Below the pieces are notes generated by a model. That model was not told where the DNA came from. It ran no database searches and saw only the letters and a list, made by a program, of their open reading frames with translations. From Microvirga sp. SRT01 (GTDB lineage Bacteria; Pseudomonadota; Alphaproteobacteria; Sphingomonadales; Sphingomonadaceae), in contig JAGSNX010000004.1 of NCBI GenBank assembly GCA_018139225.1, positions 248,001 to 312,000 on the forward strand: a stretch of 64,000 nucleotides of DNA, in the 5' to 3' direction. Both the position numbers and the translations under genes were made by a program. This document shows, one piece after another, positions 25,150-33,659 of this stretch (positions are counted from its first letter, which is position 1; every line of letters starts with the position of its first letter).

Positions 25150-26292
25150 ATGCCCGACCCCCTCTGGATTCCCACCCACTGGTCCACCGCCGATGTCGCC
25201 GGCATCCGCGATCAGCGCGGCGCCGCCCTGCCCGTGATCCGCGCCGCCGACCTCGCGCCGGTCGTCGCCGGTCACGATGTCTGGGATATGTGGCCGATCG
25301 CCGACCCCGACGGACGCACCGTGTTCGCTGAGGGGCGCAGTTTCTGGTTCTTCCTCGCCACCCCGCGCTTTCCCGATCCCGACCTGCGCCACGACGCCGC
25401 GCGCATCCGCCTGACCAGTTATGGCGCGGACGGATGGCGCGACCATGGCGACACCTTCGCAGAGGGGTTCACGCCCGGCAGTCGCGAATGGTCCGGCTCG
25501 GCGGTGCTCGGCGGCGACGGCGAGACGCTGACGATATACTTCACCGCCGCTGGCCGCCGTGGCGTATCTCGCAGCTTCGAGCAGCGCCTGTTCGAAAGCA
25601 CCGGCCGGTTCGTCGCCGCGGCGGCGCGAACCGAAGGCTGGTCTACACCCGTCGAATCCGTCGCCAACGATCGCGCCACCTACGCCCCTGCCGACCAGAC
25701 GGAGCCTGTGAACGACCGGATCAAGGGATTCCGCGACCCCGGCTACTTCCGCGATCCCGCGGACGGTGCGGAGTATATGCTCTTCGTCGGCTCCGCCGGA
25801 TGGTTGGACGCCATATTCGACGGTGTGATCGGCGCAGCCCGGCGGGAGGGCGATCGCTGGGTGCTCACGCCACCTCTGATCGAGGCGGTCGGTACCAACA
25901 GCGAGATGGAACGCCCGCACATCGTCGTGGCCGACGGCCGCTACTATTTGTTCTGGTCGACACAGGCGAAACGCTTCTCCCCCGCCGCCACCGAAGGCGT
26001 GACCGGCCTCTACGCGATGGTCGCAGATCGGATCGCGGGGCCCTGGCGACCGGTCAACGGCACCGGACTCGTCGCGGCGAACCCGGCTGAGGAGCCCTTT
26101 CAGGCCTATTGCTGGTGGGTGACGGGCGAAGGCGACGTCATCAGCTTCGTCGATTTCCCGGGTCTGGAGGGCCGATCGCCCGACACGCCGGAGACTCGCC
26201 GCGCCCATTTCGGCGGCACGGCCGCACCCTGGTTCCGTCTCACCATCGACGGCGACCAAGTGGCCATCTCGCCCGATCCATCGATTTCATAG
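25150..26292 (+). CDS. GH68 family enzyme (levansucrase / beta-fructofuranosidase)
   Basis: A 380-residue five-bladed beta-propeller glycoside hydrolase. The GH68 catalytic set is visible: nucleophile D46 in VWDMWPIAD, the EWSGSA motif (113-118), the stabiliser D196 in FRDPGYF, and the general acid E254 in EMERPHIV. Family levansucrases are usually exported and 415-500 residues long; this one is short and has no signal peptide from the ATG at 25150. It would thus act inside the cell on sucrose brought in by the adjacent MFS transporter, as a hydrolase or transfructosylase. Which activity dominates cannot be told from sequence. Confidence 0.85.
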   Translation: MPDPLWIPTHWSTADVAGIRDQRGAALPVIRAADLAPVVAGHDVWDMWPIADPDGRTVFAEGRSFWFFLATPRFPDPDLRHDAARIRLTSYGADGWRDHGDTFAEGFTPGSREWSGSAVLGGDGETLTIYFTAAGRRGVSRSFEQRLFESTGRFVAAAARTEGWSTPVESVANDRATYAPADQTEPVNDRIKGFRDPGYFRDPADGAEYMLFVGSAGWLDAIFDGVIGAARREGDRWVLTPPLIEAVGTNSEMERPHIVVADGRYYLFWSTQAKRFSPAATEGVTGLYAMVADRIAGPWRPVNGTGLVAANPAEEPFQAYCWWVTGEGDVISFVDFPGLEGRSPDTPETRRAHFGGTAAPWFRLTIDGDQVAISPDPSIS

Positions 26293-26310
26293 GCTGTTGT
26301 GGTTTGAGCC

Positions 26311-26829
26311 ATGTTAGGCGGCGCGATGATCGCATCGCCCCTCACCCTCCCGAATGACGGCGTCCGGCGCGCGGCATCGCTGGACCGGGCGCATGAGACA
26401 TTGATGCGCGGCGCTGCCTATCTCGACCGTCACGTCGCGCCACGGTGCGACGCAGGCGTCCACGCGCCCTTCATCGGCAACGCGCTCGGCGAGCTCGATC
26501 GCTTCCTGAACGTGCTGGTGGATGAGGTCGCCGACTGGATCGGCGCGCCGGTTAGGCCCAAGCAGCGGAACACCGCCAATAAACTGTCGGCGCTGCACCG
26601 TGTCACCGGCGCTGCGGTGCATCGCCGTACCGGCCACGCACGACTCTCGGCGATCGGCCGCTCGCGCGAATTCTTGAAACATGCCGGGGGCCGCGATGCC
26701 ACAGGCGCGGGCCGGATGCCGAAGGCGATCCTACCGCTGTCGTCGGCGGAGATGACGGCGATCTGCCGCCTCTACAGCGACACCGCCCGCGATCTCCACG
26801 CGACGGCGCTGGCGTTACGCCCCCGCTGA
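26311..26829 (+). CDS. Hypothetical protein, 172 aa
   Basis: I do not recognise this protein. It is basic and soluble, with no signal peptide or membrane helix. A helical mid-region (NALGELDRFLNVLVDEVADWIGAPV) and a C-terminal helix (SSAEMTAICRLYSDTARDLHATALAL) are seen. ATG at 26311 or 26326 could be used. It begins 18 bases after the GH68 stop and could be co-transcribed with it, but nothing links the functions. It ends five bases before the convergent gene at 26835. Confidence 0.6.
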   Translation: MLGGAMIASPLTLPNDGVRRAASLDRAHETLMRGAAYLDRHVAPRCDAGVHAPFIGNALGELDRFLNVLVDEVADWIGAPVRPKQRNTANKLSALHRVTGAAVHRRTGHARLSAIGRSREFLKHAGGRDATGAGRMPKAILPLSSAEMTAICRLYSDTARDLHATALALRPR

Positions 26830-26834
26830 TTGCG

Positions 26835-27062
26835 TCAGGCCTCTGCCGATTCCTCGGCCATTTCGGACACCGGCTCCGCGGAGGTCTTGGAACCCTCACG
26901 CTGGGCGCGCATGATCTGCGTACGCTCGGCGCGGACCGCCATCTGTTCCCACGTGCTCGCCGCACGGTCGCAGCGGTCCTTGACGTTCTGGAGCGTCGCG
27001 GCCTCCGAGTTGGAGCGCTCTACGGTCGCGCGGTTGCGATAGAAGGCTGCATCGTCGGACAT
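26835..27062 (-). CDS. Small hypothetical coiled-coil protein, 75 aa
   Basis: A 75-residue acidic/basic helical protein (FYRNRATVERSNSEAATLQNVKDRCDRAASTWEQMA) with no signal peptide. It looks like a single amphipathic helix pair, ending in a Glu/Ser-rich tail. It lies 81 bases downstream of the cold-shock gene on the same strand and may share its transcript. Function unknown. Confidence 0.6.
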   Translation of the reverse strand: MSDDAAFYRNRATVERSNSEAATLQNVKDRCDRAASTWEQMAVRAERTQIMRAQREGSKTSAEPVSEMAEESAEA

Positions 27063-27143
27063 GATATTCCTTCCGCCATCGGGCAGGATCGTCTGGGAAG
27101 ATCGGACGACGAAACGCCGTAGCGCGCCGTCGCCCGAGCGGAC

Positions 27144-27353
27144 TCAGTCCGCCGGCTGCAGGTTCACTGCCGCCATCTTGCCGCGGCGATCCTCTTCCAT
27201 TTCGAAGTGGACGCGCTGGTTGTCGCGCAGCGTCACCATGCCGGCGCGCTCCACGGCACTGATGTGCACGAACGCGTCCTTGCCGCCCTCATCGGGGGTG
27301 ATGAAGCCATACCCCTTGTCGGCGTTGAAGAACTTGACGGTTCCGGTAGTCAT
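27144..27353 (-). CDS. Cold-shock domain protein (CspA family)
   Basis: A 69-residue single-stranded nucleic-acid-binding beta-barrel, an RNA chaperone. RNP1 is KGYGFIT and RNP2 is DAFVHIS, with the standard TGTVKFFNADKGYGF start. Of two in-frame ATGs, the second (27353) is chosen because the ribosome site GAAGGA directly abuts the first and is nine bases from the second. The 5' untranslated stretch 27354-27500 is free of genes, as usual for cold-shock mRNAs. Expression may be cold- or stationary-phase-dependent; the sequence does not show which. Confidence 0.95.
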   Translation of the reverse strand: MTTGTVKFFNADKGYGFITPDEGGKDAFVHISAVERAGMVTLRDNQRVHFEMEEDRRGKMAAVNLQPAD

Positions 27354-27541
27354 GAAAGGCATTCCTTCTTTCGTGTCCGTCGCTCCCCGTGTGGGAACGC
27401 CGGCGCCAGGGCAGCAGGGAAAGAAGGAAGAGGGTGCCGCAAAGCGCCGAAGACCGTCGATATGCGACTATAGCGACTCCTATATGCGCCTCGTACGCCG
27501 CAATCGCAAGGTGACGCCCCGGTAAGGGCAGGCATGCGCCT

Positions 27542-28279
27542 CTACGCAGCCTCGCGCATCCATCCCCGCGCGCGCCGCTGCGCGATGTCCGGCGCCGCCC
27601 GGTACCGCTCCAGCCGCTCCGGGAGTATCCCGCCGATGACGTCGGTCCAGCGCCCCGGCAAAGGCTCGGCCGGAGCAAGCCGCGCCGGATCATCCATATT
27701 GGCGTAGTAGCCGAACCACTCCGCCTCCAGATGGAACACGTCCGGCTCGGCATCCGGGAAATGCCGGTCGACCAGCCCCAGCAGGCACGGTCGCGCGCGT
27801 GCGAACTTCGTTCGGTCGCGGGGGTCGAGGTCCATACCCCAGAACGCGCCCGGCGCGGCGCGGATCAGCACATCGCCGGTCAGCATCGCCAGATCGCCCA
27901 TAAAGGACAACACGATCGCATCACCCGCGCGGTCCGACATCTCCCATGCCTCCCGACGCGCCAGTTCCGGTCGATAGAGCGCGGGCAGTTCCGCCAGCAT
28001 CACGGGATGCAGCCGCCCAACGAAGCCTGCCGCGTCGGTATAAGCCTCATCCAGCACCAGCCCCAGATCACGCAGCACCAGACGCAGGATGTCGATTCGC
28101 ACCGGCACGGCGTCGCGATACGCCTGCAGGTTATCCCGCGCCTCGGACGGGGTCAGCAGCGGCGCATCCCCGTCGCCAAGCTTCAGCACCGTTCCACGAT
28201 GGGGCGGCGACCACGCGGGATATCCGGCGAGACCGTCCCTAAGTCGCGAATCACGACTGCCACCGAACCACAGGGTCAC
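27542..28279 (-). CDS. Hypothetical protein, 245 aa, coupled to phospholipase D
   Basis: I do not recognise the family. It is a soluble 245-residue protein without signal peptide, rich in Asp, Arg and Leu, with SEARDNLQAYRDAVPVRIDIL and DAEPDVFHLEAEWFGYYANM as its most distinctive text. The ATG at 28279 overlaps the stop of the upstream phospholipase D gene by four bases (ATGA), so the two are made together. A role in membrane-lipid handling is a guess from this coupling. It ends 189 bases from the cold-shock start. Confidence 0.65.
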   Translation of the reverse strand: MTLWFGGSRDSRLRDGLAGYPAWSPPHRGTVLKLGDGDAPLLTPSEARDNLQAYRDAVPVRIDILRLVLRDLGLVLDEAYTDAAGFVGRLHPVMLAELPALYRPELARREAWEMSDRAGDAIVLSFMGDLAMLTGDVLIRAAPGAFWGMDLDPRDRTKFARARPCLLGLVDRHFPDAEPDVFHLEAEWFGYYANMDDPARLAPAEPLPGRWTDVIGGILPERLERYRAAPDIAQRRARGWMREAA

Positions 28280-29736
28280 GCCCGCGACAGCCGCCTGGCC
28301 GATCGCCGTTCCCGCCAGCGTCGGAACAGCCCCCGCTTCGAAAACACCTCGAACATCTCGTCAGGTCCTTCCGGATCGAGCACCTCGTTATCGGCCAGCC
28401 ACGTCTCGACGGCGGTCAGGTCGGGCACCTCGTACGGGACCAGCGTCTTGCGCCCCTGCCCTTCCCGCACCCGCAAAGCCTCGATCGTCGCGATCAGCGA
28501 TCCGTGCTCCGCGACGGCCGCCGCGACCTGGTCGACCGGCAGGCCGAGATGCTCGGCCAGCAGTCCGTCCCGGATCGCGACGATGCACGCATGCTGCCCC
28601 TCGTCGGTCGGCGCGATCGACAGGTCGCACTCCGTGTCCAGCCGCAACGAGCGGTTGTTGATGTTCGACGACCCCAGCCGCAGCACTTCTCCGTCGGCGA
28701 TCAGGATCTTCGCGTGGCAATAGATCGGCGTGCCGCCCGCGGTGTGGGGGTGATACATGCGCAGCCGTCCATGCCGGTCGCGCCGCCGCAGCGCCTCCAT
28801 CAGCCGCGCCCGCGCCGTATCCATCGCCAGCGGCTCCAGCCAGCCCTGCGCCGTCACCGGGTTGATGATGACGATTTCCGGCGGCTCCGCTTCGTCCAGC
28901 CGCCGTGCGATCGCCTCGGCGATCTTGCGCGACGCGAAATACTGGCTCTCGATATACAGCGTGTGGCGGGCGGCCGCGATCTGCGACAGGAACAGCGCCT
29001 CGCTTTCGTACACCGGCTGCTGGTCGTCCATCTCGGGGAAGGTGCGCGCGATGCCGACCTCGATGTTCTCGAAATCGATCGGCAGCCCGTCCGGCCAGCA
29101 TGGCCCGGACGGCTCGGGCTCGGGCAACAGCGCCATGTCGCCGCCCGCCGCCCGCCACCGCTCGCGGAACAGCACGCCAAGTGCTCCCGCGATCGGCCCC
29201 TGCACCGCACTGATCGCGTCGTGCCAAGGCTTGTAAGGCTGGCCGCCGGGGCGATGCCGCAGCGGCTGGTCGTCGAGATGCTCGCGCGTGTCCCAACGTT
29301 CCGCGGTCATGTCGATGCCCCCGCAAAAGGCGAGGCAGTCGTCGATGATGACGATCTTCTGGTGATGCGACGCCGCAGTCGGGTGGTGCCCGTCCAGCTT
29401 GGTATGGATGCGCGGGTGCCGCATCCAACGCAGCACCGTGAAGAACGTCGATCCCCGGAACAGGGATTTGATCGCACCGGTATCCCAGCGCAGCACGAAC
29501 ACCTCCAGCGCGGGGTTCGCCTCGACCAGATCGTGGACGAACCGGCCCAGCGGGCGCGGTTGCGAGACGGTGTTGTCGAGCACGATGCGCGCATCGAAGT
29601 CCCAGCCGATCAGCAGGATCCGCCGCTTCGCAGAGAGCATCGCACGCCGCGCAACCCGGAAATATTCATCGGCGTCGATGATGACCGCCATCTTGTCGGC
29701 GTGCTCGACCCGCCAGAACTCGTCGCCGGTCCGCAT
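28276..29736 (-). CDS. Phospholipase D-like / cardiolipin synthase-like protein
   Basis: A 486-residue PLD-superfamily enzyme with two HKD motifs: HQKIVIIDDCLAFCGGID (about residues 136-150) and CHAKILIADGEVLRLGSSNIN (about 345-365). It lacks the N-terminal membrane helices of bacterial cardiolipin synthases and has the MYHPHTAGG and NNRSLRLDTECDLSI text of soluble PLD-like phosphatidyltransferases. It likely hydrolyses or transfers phosphatidyl head groups, probably in the cytoplasm or peripherally at the inner membrane. It overlaps the downstream unknown gene by four bases. Confidence 0.87.
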   Translation of the reverse strand: MRTGDEFWRVEHADKMAVIIDADEYFRVARRAMLSAKRRILLIGWDFDARIVLDNTVSQPRPLGRFVHDLVEANPALEVFVLRWDTGAIKSLFRGSTFFTVLRWMRHPRIHTKLDGHHPTAASHHQKIVIIDDCLAFCGGIDMTAERWDTREHLDDQPLRHRPGGQPYKPWHDAISAVQGPIAGALGVLFRERWRAAGGDMALLPEPEPSGPCWPDGLPIDFENIEVGIARTFPEMDDQQPVYESEALFLSQIAAARHTLYIESQYFASRKIAEAIARRLDEAEPPEIVIINPVTAQGWLEPLAMDTARARLMEALRRRDRHGRLRMYHPHTAGGTPIYCHAKILIADGEVLRLGSSNINNRSLRLDTECDLSIAPTDEGQHACIVAIRDGLLAEHLGLPVDQVAAAVAEHGSLIATIEALRVREGQGRKTLVPYEVPDLTAVETWLADNEVLDPEGPDEMFEVFSKRGLFRRWRERRSARRLSRA

Positions 29737-29837
29737 TCCCGTTCATTCCCCCGCATACACGCGTCACGCGCGCCGCCGCTCTACGCATGGCGGTGCCTAC
29801 TGTCTCCGGCTCCCGCGACCGGGCCGTTCGGGCTTCG

Positions 29838-30011
29838 TCAGATTTCTTCCACCGGCGCCTCGGGGCCGTTCTTCAGGATGGAGGCGATCGCATTGCGCGC
29901 GGCGGCCTTGCTCGAATAGCCCTCCGTCCAGAAGATGACTTCGCTGTTGTGCTTGAAGCGCGCGATATACTCGCCGGCCTTGTTCTGCTCGATCGTGAAC
30001 TTGTGGGCCAC
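29838..30011 (-). CDS. YegP-family (DUF1508) small protein
   Basis: A 57-residue protein: VAHKFTIEQNKAGEYIARFK then SEVIFWTEGYSSKAAARNAIASI and the ending GPEAPVEEI. This is the single-repeat form of the DUF1508/YegP alpha-beta fold (E. coli YegP has two repeats). The GTG at 30011 is used, with AGGAG eight bases upstream; the nearby ATG is out of frame. The function of the family is not established. It lies 17 bases downstream of the FAD oxidoreductase on the same strand. Confidence 0.87.
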   Translation of the reverse strand: MAHKFTIEQNKAGEYIARFKHNSEVIFWTEGYSSKAAARNAIASILKNGPEAPVEEI

Positions 30012-30028
30012 GGCATCGTCTCCTGACG

Positions 30029-31099
30029 TCAGCCCGCGGCGAAGCGGGCGGGGGCATAGCGCGCCGGATCGACGCCCGGCACCGCGGGATCATGCCCCAG
30101 CAGCAACGCCGCCGCCAGTGCCGCCGCCGCGGGCGCGGTCTGGATACCGAAGCCGCCCTGTCCCGCACACCAGAAAAAGCCCGGTTCGGCAAAGCCATAG
30201 ACCGGCAGCCGGTCGGGCGCGAAGCTGCGCAGCCCCGCCCAGCGCCGCTCGACCGCGTCGACGTGCCAGTCGACCGCACCCTGGAACCGGTCGATCGCCA
30301 GCGCCACGTCATACTCTTCCGGCGCGGCGTCGCAGGGGTCGGTCGGCGTCTCGTCGTGCGGCGACAGCCACAGCCGCCCGCCCGCCTCCGGCTTGAAGTA
30401 GAAGCGCCCGGCGATGTCCGCGATATGCGGCAGGCCCGCCGGAGGTGGTGGCGAGGTTCGCAGCTGCGCGACGGTCCGGCGATAGGCCCGGATACCAAGC
30501 GGGCGCGCCCCGGACCGCTCCGCGACGACATCCGCCCACGCACCCGCGGCGTTGACCAGCATGGTCGCGGCGAACGTCCCGGCTCGGGTGTCGATCGTCC
30601 AGCGGCCATCGGCCCGCGTCGCAACATCCAGCCCGGCATCGACCACCAGCGTCGCGCCCCCGCGCCGCGCCCGCGACAGACAGTCGGCATGGACCCCGGC
30701 TACGTCGATATACGCACAGCTCGGTTCCATCACGCCCAGCGTCCAGTCGGCGCGCAGGCCGGGGATCAGGCTCGCCGGGTCGACGCGGTGCAGTTCGACA
30801 TCGCTGTCCGCAAACTCCTCCAGGAACGCATCCACCGCGCCCTCGTTCTCGACCCGCCCGATATGAAGCGATCCGAGCGGTTGCAGGAAGGGCGCGAGCC
30901 CCTCGGCGGAGGCGGTGGTCAGCGGCTGGATCAGCGGCCCGCCATAGGTTTCCGACCAGAACGCGGCCGATCGCCCGGTGGCGTGGCGACCGGGCATGTC
31001 CTCCGCCTCCAGCAGCAGCACGCGGGCGTGAGGGGCCAGTTCCGCGGCCAGACTCGCGCCGGCGATCCCCGCGCCGACGATCGCGATGTCGTACGTCAT
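30029..31099 (-). CDS. FAD-dependent amino-acid/glycine oxidase-like oxidoreductase (DAO family)
   Basis: A 356-residue DAO-family flavoprotein. The Rossmann dinucleotide motif is IAIVGAGIAGASLAAEL (about residues 5-21), followed by EAEDMPGRHATGRSAAFWSE, where RSAA is near the flavin ring. The C-terminal FWCAGQGGFGIQTAPAAAALAA is the second FAD-contacting region. No membrane segment is seen. The substrate (a D-amino acid, glycine derivative or 2-hydroxyacid) cannot be told. It overlaps the upstream hydrolase stop by four bases, forming a small operon hydrolase - oxidase - YegP-like. Confidence 0.87.
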   Translation of the reverse strand: MTYDIAIVGAGIAGASLAAELAPHARVLLLEAEDMPGRHATGRSAAFWSETYGGPLIQPLTTASAEGLAPFLQPLGSLHIGRVENEGAVDAFLEEFADSDVELHRVDPASLIPGLRADWTLGVMEPSCAYIDVAGVHADCLSRARRGGATLVVDAGLDVATRADGRWTIDTRAGTFAATMLVNAAGAWADVVAERSGARPLGIRAYRRTVAQLRTSPPPPAGLPHIADIAGRFYFKPEAGGRLWLSPHDETPTDPCDAAPEEYDVALAIDRFQGAVDWHVDAVERRWAGLRSFAPDRLPVYGFAEPGFFWCAGQGGFGIQTAPAAAALAAALLLGHDPAVPGVDPARYAPARFAAG

Positions 31100-32043
31100 C
31101 GGCGCGGCGCCTCCGCATCGAGGAAGCCGTCGATCGCGGCCAGCGCACGCAGTCGCACGGGGTCGGCCTCGCGCAGGATCTCGTGCGCCGACTCGGTTCC
31201 GAACCGCAACACCTCGACGTTCGGCAGCGTCGCCGCGACGCGCAACGCGGCCCGTGCATCGACCAGTTGATCCGCTTCGGCGACCAGCATCTGCACCGGC
31301 GTCGTCACCCCACCCAACCGCGGATCGTTGCGCAGGGCGGCGGTGGCGGCGAACGCCTGCACGATCCAGCCCCAGCTCGGCGGCCCGAGTCGCAACGCCG
31401 GATCACGGTCGAACCACGCCTGCTCGTCCCGAAACCGCGTGAGGTCGTGCGTCAGGCGACGCTGACGATCGCGGATCGCCCGCGGCGTCGTTCCGTGCCG
31501 CCACGCCGCCCGCCGCACATCGCCCCGCGACGCCAGCAGCCGCGCGACTCCGCCGCCGATCCACGCCCCCAGCGGGTTGCGCAGCCCCAGCATCGGCGCG
31601 ACGAGCACTACCGCGTCCGGCGCGATCGCGGCCTCCACCAGCGCTTGCAGCGCCACGAACCCGCCCATCGAATGGCACACCAGCACGTGCGGCCCCTCAC
31701 CCTCCGCCGTCCAGTCGCGCCAGAACGCGGCGAGGTCGGCCACCAATGTCGCGAAATCGTCGAGGTGGCCGATATCGCCCTCGCCCAGCCGACCCGAACC
31801 ACCCTGTCCGCGCCAGTCGAACGCCGTCGTCGCCCAGCCGCGATCGTGGAAATGCTCCAGCGTCTCCAGATATTTCTCGATCATGTCGGCGCGCCCCGCC
31901 TGCAACAGCAGCCGCCCGCGTCCGTGCCCGTCGCGATCGTAGCGTCGGTGCGCCCAGCCATCGGCCGCATGCCACTCGCCTCGCACCGAGTCGGTGGGCC
32001 AGTCCTGCAACGTTGCGGTGGTCGGGGGCGGGTTAACGATCAC
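31096..32043 (-). CDS. Alpha/beta hydrolase, lysophospholipase type
   Basis: A 315-residue serine hydrolase of the monoacylglycerol lipase/lysophospholipase group (Hydrolase_4). The oxyanion region is TTAFDWRGQGGSGR, the nucleophile elbow is VCHSMGGFVAL (Ser about residue 127), the acid lies in VAEADQLVD and the His in TESAHEIL. There is no signal peptide. The substrate is unknown, likely a lysolipid or acylglycerol. The gene is divergent from cpaA and overlaps the DAO gene start by four bases (ATGA). Confidence 0.87.
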   Translation of the reverse strand: MIVNPPPTTATLQDWPTDSVRGEWHAADGWAHRRYDRDGHGRGRLLLQAGRADMIEKYLETLEHFHDRGWATTAFDWRGQGGSGRLGEGDIGHLDDFATLVADLAAFWRDWTAEGEGPHVLVCHSMGGFVALQALVEAAIAPDAVVLVAPMLGLRNPLGAWIGGGVARLLASRGDVRRAAWRHGTTPRAIRDRQRRLTHDLTRFRDEQAWFDRDPALRLGPPSWGWIVQAFAATAALRNDPRLGGVTTPVQMLVAEADQLVDARAALRVAATLPNVEVLRFGTESAHEILREADPVRLRALAAIDGFLDAEAPRR

Positions 32044-32093
32044 CGGCCCCGGTTACGGTTTCCTAAGCCCTGCCGTCTAGGACGGATGCTGTG

Positions 32094-32567
32094 ATGCTAT
32101 GGGATTTCGTCCGGATCGGGCTGGCGTTCGTCGCCGGCGGCCTGCTGTTGTCGGCGGGGATCGAGGATGCTCGCACGCGCGAGATCGCGGACTGGAAAAG
32201 CGTCGCGTTGTGCGCGCTCGCCCCACTCTGGTGGTGGGCCAACGCCGCGACCTTCTGGCCGGGAGCGGCGGTCCAGATCGCCGCCGCCGCGATACTGTTC
32301 GCGATCTTCGCGGCCGCCTTCCACTTCGGCATGATGGGCGGCGGCGACGTGAAATTGATTTCGGCGCTGACGCTGTGGCTGCCTCTCCCCGAGCTGGTGG
32401 GGATGTTGGTCGTGATGTCGCTGGTCGGCGGCGGCGTGACCGTGGCGATGCTGATTGATCGGCGATTCGCATGCTCCGACCGGCCGATCGAGGTGCCGTA
32501 CGGCGTCGCGATCGCCGCCGCAGGCATACTGGCGTTCAGGGAACCCATCCTTAACCATTTTGCCTGA
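32094..32567 (+). CDS. cpaA: Prepilin peptidase CpaA/TadV of the Tad pilus
   Basis: A 157-residue polytopic inner-membrane aspartyl protease that cleaves and matures Flp prepilins. The catalytic Asp residues are in IEDARTREI (about residue 25) and GGGDVKL (about 84), the latter being the diagnostic GxGD-type motif. Four or five hydrophobic helices are visible. ATG 32094 (AGGACGG eight bases or more upstream) or the adjoining GTG 32091 may be used. It starts the cpa/tad run, though a 53-base gap before cpaB could hold a further promoter. Confidence 0.88.
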   Translation: MLWDFVRIGLAFVAGGLLLSAGIEDARTREIADWKSVALCALAPLWWWANAATFWPGAAVQIAAAAILFAIFAAAFHFGMMGGGDVKLISALTLWLPLPELVGMLVVMSLVGGGVTVAMLIDRRFACSDRPIEVPYGVAIAAAGILAFREPILNHFA

Positions 32568-32620
32568 TGCTTAACGCCTGAAGAACCGGATTAAGTCGCG
32601 AAAGGCGCGGGATACGCAAC

Positions 32621-33658
32621 ATGGACAGTCGTAAACTCATCCTGCTGGTCGGCGCGCTGTTCGTCGCCGGTCTGACCGCATTCCTCGCCCGATCGATGAT
32701 GCAGGGCAGCGCCGCGCCGGTCGCGATGGCCGCGCCCGCCGTCGTGATCGACGGACCGGAGGTGCTGGTCGCCACCCGCTCGCTGCCGGTCGGCACGATC
32801 CTCGACGCGACCGCGCTGAAGTATCAGCCCTGGCCCAAGGAACTGGTCGACGGCGCCTATTACCTGCGCTCGCAAAGCGACCTGAAGGCGTTGCAGGGCA
32901 CCGTCGTCCGCAACGCGATCACCGCCGGTCAGCCGGTCACGCAGGGCGCTCTCGTGAAGCCGGGCGACCGGGGCTTCCTCGCCGCCGCGCTCGGACCCGG
33001 CATGCGCGCCGTCACCGTGCCGGTTTCGGCGCAGGCCGCCGTCGCCGGCTTCGTCTTCCCGGGCGACCGCATCGACCTCGTGCTGACGCAGACCGTCGCC
33101 GGTGGTGGCGACGGCCCGCCGCTGAAGGTGTCGGAGACGATCATCCGCAACATGCGCGTGCTGGCGACCGACCAGCGCACCGACAATGTCGTGGGCGAGG
33201 ACGGCAAGACCAAGGTCAGCACGTTCAGCAACGTCACCGTCGAAGCGACGCCCAAGATCGCCGAGCAGATCGCGGTGGCGCAGACGCTGGGTACGCTATC
33301 GCTGTCGCTGCGCAGCCTGGCGGACAATTCCACCGAACTCGAAGAGGCGATCGCATCGGGGGCCGTCACGGTGCCCAACGGCGATCCCAAGGCCGAGAAG
33401 GCGATGATGATGCAGCTGGCGACCCAGCCGGTGTCCGGCAACTCCAGCTTCGCCACCGGCGCCGACGTGTCGCGGTTCCAGCGGCGCAGCGTCCCCGGCA
33501 AGTCGGATCAGGGCGCGGGCGCATCGTCGATGAGCGCCGCCAACCCTGCCACGCCGGCCGGCAATTTCCCGGGCTCCGCGCCCGCAGTCGCCCAGGGGCC
33601 GGTCGTTCGGATCGCCCGTGGCAGCAACGTGACGGCCGTGCCCGTCGGGGGTAAGTGA
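32621..33658 (+). CDS. cpaB: Tad pilus assembly protein CpaB/RcpC
   Basis: A 345-residue periplasmic protein anchored by one N-terminal helix (LILLVGALFVAGLTAFLARS). An SAF domain follows (VLVATRSLPVGTILDATALKY, about residues 43-105) and then the RcpC/CpaB domain (RAVTVPVSAQAAVAGFVFPGDRIDLVLT). The C-terminus is Ala/Pro/Gly-rich. It is thought to assist the secretin in threading the pilus across the periplasm. It is followed two bases later by the secretin gene. Confidence 0.93.
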   Translation: MDSRKLILLVGALFVAGLTAFLARSMMQGSAAPVAMAAPAVVIDGPEVLVATRSLPVGTILDATALKYQPWPKELVDGAYYLRSQSDLKALQGTVVRNAITAGQPVTQGALVKPGDRGFLAAALGPGMRAVTVPVSAQAAVAGFVFPGDRIDLVLTQTVAGGGDGPPLKVSETIIRNMRVLATDQRTDNVVGEDGKTKVSTFSNVTVEATPKIAEQIAVAQTLGTLSLSLRSLADNSTELEEAIASGAVTVPNGDPKAEKAMMMQLATQPVSGNSSFATGADVSRFQRRSVPGKSDQGAGASSMSAANPATPAGNFPGSAPAVAQGPVVRIARGSNVTAVPVGGK

Positions 33659-33659
33659 G

